DNA of 64,000 nt from Bacteroidota bacterium (GTDB lineage: Bacteria > Bacteroidota > Bacteroidia > Chitinophagales > Chitinophagaceae): assembly GCA_016868815.1 (NCBI GenBank), contig VGFQ01000001.1:248001-312000 (forward strand). Reading direction: 5' to 3'. The translations under genes and the position numbers were made by a program. Below, one piece after another: positions 62,621 to 64,000 of this stretch. Numbering within the stretch: position 1 is the stretch's first letter; each line of letters begins with the position of its first letter. The notes under the pieces were generated by a model, which made no database searches, was not told the origin of the DNA, and saw nothing but the letters and a program-made list of their open reading frames with translations.

Positions 62621-63417
62621 GCCTGCATAGGCCCGTCTACATCGTCAAAGTAGGCGGCAACATCATAGACGACGAACAGCGGCTGGAGGCCTTCCTCACC
62701 ACCTTTGCCGCCATGCCCGGCGAGAAAGTGCTGGTCCACGGTGGAGGTAATCTCGCCACCCAGCTGGCAGTAGACCTAGGTATTACCCAGACCATGGTCG
62801 ATGGCCGTAGGATCACCGACGCGGCCACCCTCCGCATCGTCACCATGGTCTATGCCGGCCTGATCAACAAGAGCATCATAGCATCGCTGCAGGCAAAAGA
62901 ATGCCCATCGCTCGGCCTCTGCGGCGCTGATGCAGGCCTCATCCGGGCCCACAAAAGATCACATCCTACGCTGGACTACGGATACGTAGGTGATGTCGAC
63001 AAAGTAGATGCCAACCAGCTAGCACAGTGGCTGGATGCCGGGCTTACCATCGTCCTGGCACCCATCACGCACGACGGAAAGGGTACCCTGCTGAATACAA
63101 ATGCCGACACCATCGCCCAGGAAACGGCCCGCGCCATGGCGGTCCTCCGCCCCACGACCCTAGTCTACTGCTTTGATAAGCCTGGCGTGCTGATGGATGT
63201 AAAAGACAACCAATCGCGGATCCCACGATTGACGCCAGCCACATACGAGACCCTTCGCGCCGCCCACCGCATCTATGCAGGCATGATCCCCAAACTCGAC
63301 AATGCCTTTGGCGCGCTCCATGGCGGGGTGAAAAGGGTCGTGATCGGACAGGCAGAAGCCTTGCCCTCCCTGCTCACAGGAGAGGCCGGCACCACCCTTA
63401 TGCTAGAATCTGACTGA
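62617..63417 (+). CDS. argB: N-acylglutamate kinase
   Basis: The 266-residue amino-acid kinase phosphorylates N-acylglutamate. VKVGGNIIDD and VHGGGNLATQLA near the N-terminus, GLCGADAGLI, LAPITHDGKG and LNTNADTIAQ are family blocks. I placed the start at the ATG that overlaps the argF' stop (ATGA). The acyl specificity (acetyl or succinyl) is not visible from its motifs alone. Confidence 0.93.
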   Translation: MSLHRPVYIVKVGGNIIDDEQRLEAFLTTFAAMPGEKVLVHGGGNLATQLAVDLGITQTMVDGRRITDAATLRIVTMVYAGLINKSIIASLQAKECPSLGLCGADAGLIRAHKRSHPTLDYGYVGDVDKVDANQLAQWLDAGLTIVLAPITHDGKGTLLNTNADTIAQETARAMAVLRPTTLVYCFDKPGVLMDVKDNQSRIPRLTPATYETLRAAHRIYAGMIPKLDNAFGALHGGVKRVVIGQAEALPSLLTGEAGTTLMLESD

Positions 63418-63418
63418 C

Positions 63419-64000
63419 ATGCCCCCTCAGATACAAGCCGCCATCTTCGACATGGACGGCACCCTGGTCAACAACATGCACGTGCACCAGCAGGCCTGGA
63501 AAGTCTTCCTCGAACGCCACGGACTCGCCTTCGACGAAACGCACTACAAACGCCACAACAGCGGCACCATCACCGAGATCATCCCACGGTTCTTCCCCCA
63601 CGCCATAGAGCCGGTAGAAGCCCTCCGCCTGGGCATGGAAAAAGAACAGATCTACCGAGAACTCTATCGGGGGAAGGTCCAGCCAATCCCCGGACTGCTG
63701 CCCTTCCTCGACACCCTTAAAGCCGCTAGGATCCAGATCGCACTGGCAACGGCGGCAGACCACGGCAACATCGACTTCACCCTGGACGAGCTAGGGATAC
63801 GCGACCGTTTCGATGCGCTGGTCGGCTCGGAGGACGTCCAAAAAGGCAAGCCCCACCCAGATGTCTATCTTCGTGCAGCGGAAAAGTTAGGGAAAGCCCC
63901 CAGCCGCTGCCTGGCCTTCGAAGACGCGCCCGTCGGCATAGAGGCAGCCCTAGCGGCAGGCATGCAGGTTGTAGGACTGGCCACCACCCACCCTAGAGAA
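63419..64000 (+). CDS. HAD-family phosphatase (beta-phosphoglucomutase-like), truncated
   Basis: The frame begins ATG one base after the argB stop and stays open for 194 codons to the window end. Motif I FDMDGTLV (nucleophile Asp11, acid Asp13), motif III KGKPHPDVYL and motif IV FEDAPVGIEAALAAGM mark a HAD subfamily IA enzyme of the beta-phosphoglucomutase/sugar phosphatase type. Its tight spacing suggests it is transcribed with the arginine genes, which is not an obvious functional link. Confidence 0.85.
   Translation, partial: MPPQIQAAIFDMDGTLVNNMHVHQQAWKVFLERHGLAFDETHYKRHNSGTITEIIPRFFPHAIEPVEALRLGMEKEQIYRELYRGKVQPIPGLLPFLDTLKAARIQIALATAADHGNIDFTLDELGIRDRFDALVGSEDVQKGKPHPDVYLRAAEKLGKAPSRCLAFEDAPVGIEAALAAGMQVVGLATTHPRE

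Noticed and set aside
1..64000. CRISPR arrays, insertion sequences, prophage or tRNA genes
   Set aside because: No spaced direct repeats, transposase or integrase frames, or cloverleaf sequences were recognised by eye; a dedicated scan could still reveal a small RNA.

Overview
The window reads as chromosomal DNA of a GC-rich member of the Bacteroidota. The case rests on several lineage markers seen together: a SusC/SusD pair, gliding genes gldF and gldG, PorT of the type IX secretion system (T9SS), a secreted protein with a T9SS C-terminal sorting domain, a MurF-alanine racemase fusion, an archaeal-type GGGP synthase, an arginine operon built around an N-acylornithine carbamoyltransferase, and TAnnTTTG promoter motifs. 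A Chitinophagaceae-like host is plausible, but this is inference. I found no rRNA, tRNA, CRISPR array, insertion sequence, prophage or plasmid gene, so this is mostly core chromosome.

Layout. 1-6.8 kb: a truncated secreted protein, the potassium transporter kup, then a minus-strand run of two alpha/beta hydrolases and two S66 LD-carboxypeptidases. 6.9-18.3 kb: metG, a FadN-type beta-oxidation enzyme, glpK-glpD (minus), dnaX carrying an A10 slippery run, and a two-lipoyl E2 acyltransferase. 18.3-25.8 kb: a TlpA-like lipoprotein, a CoA-binding protein, a carbamoyltransferase-SxtJ pair with a structured leader, YkuK, EngB, and menaquinone methyltransferase coupled to porT. 25.8-30.2 kb: a Wzi/RemB-like outer-membrane protein divergent from dihydroorotase, then a minimal MutS-like ATPase. 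30.3-36.3 kb: SusC, SusD, a strong terminator, and a lower-GC TlpA/DUF4369-type protein. 36.5-44.9 kb (minus): yifB/comM, then gldF-gldG-terC-murF/alr-lspA. 45-51.2 kb: the T9SS cargo protein, an IscA-type protein, methylmalonyl-CoA epimerase, acpP-fabF-rnc (minus) and a GNAT gene. 51.3-57.1 kb: B12-dependent ribonucleotide reductase, GGGP synthase and an M28 peptidase. 57.3-64 kb: a candidate leader peptide, then GNAT-argG-argC-argD-argF'-argB and a truncated HAD phosphatase.

How the genes fit together. The last seven kilobases encode arginine synthesis through acylated intermediates. Val90 of the carbamoyltransferase predicts succinylated rather than acetylated substrates, and the GNAT gene at the head of the operon is a candidate for the glutamate-acylating step. 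PorT, GldFG, the sorting-domain protein and possibly the Wzi/RemB-like protein belong to T9SS secretion and gliding. GlpKD, FadN, methylmalonyl-CoA epimerase and the E2 feed lipid-derived carbon into central metabolism. The ribonucleotide reductase, and probably the methylmalonyl-CoA branch, depend on cobalamin.

The points most worth a second look are the dnaX slippery run, which would make a gamma-like truncated clamp-loader subunit; the arginine leader; the SOTCase signature; and two palindromic sites in divergent intergenic regions (22620-22642 and 54842-54893). I did not find a convincing wholly new multi-gene system.
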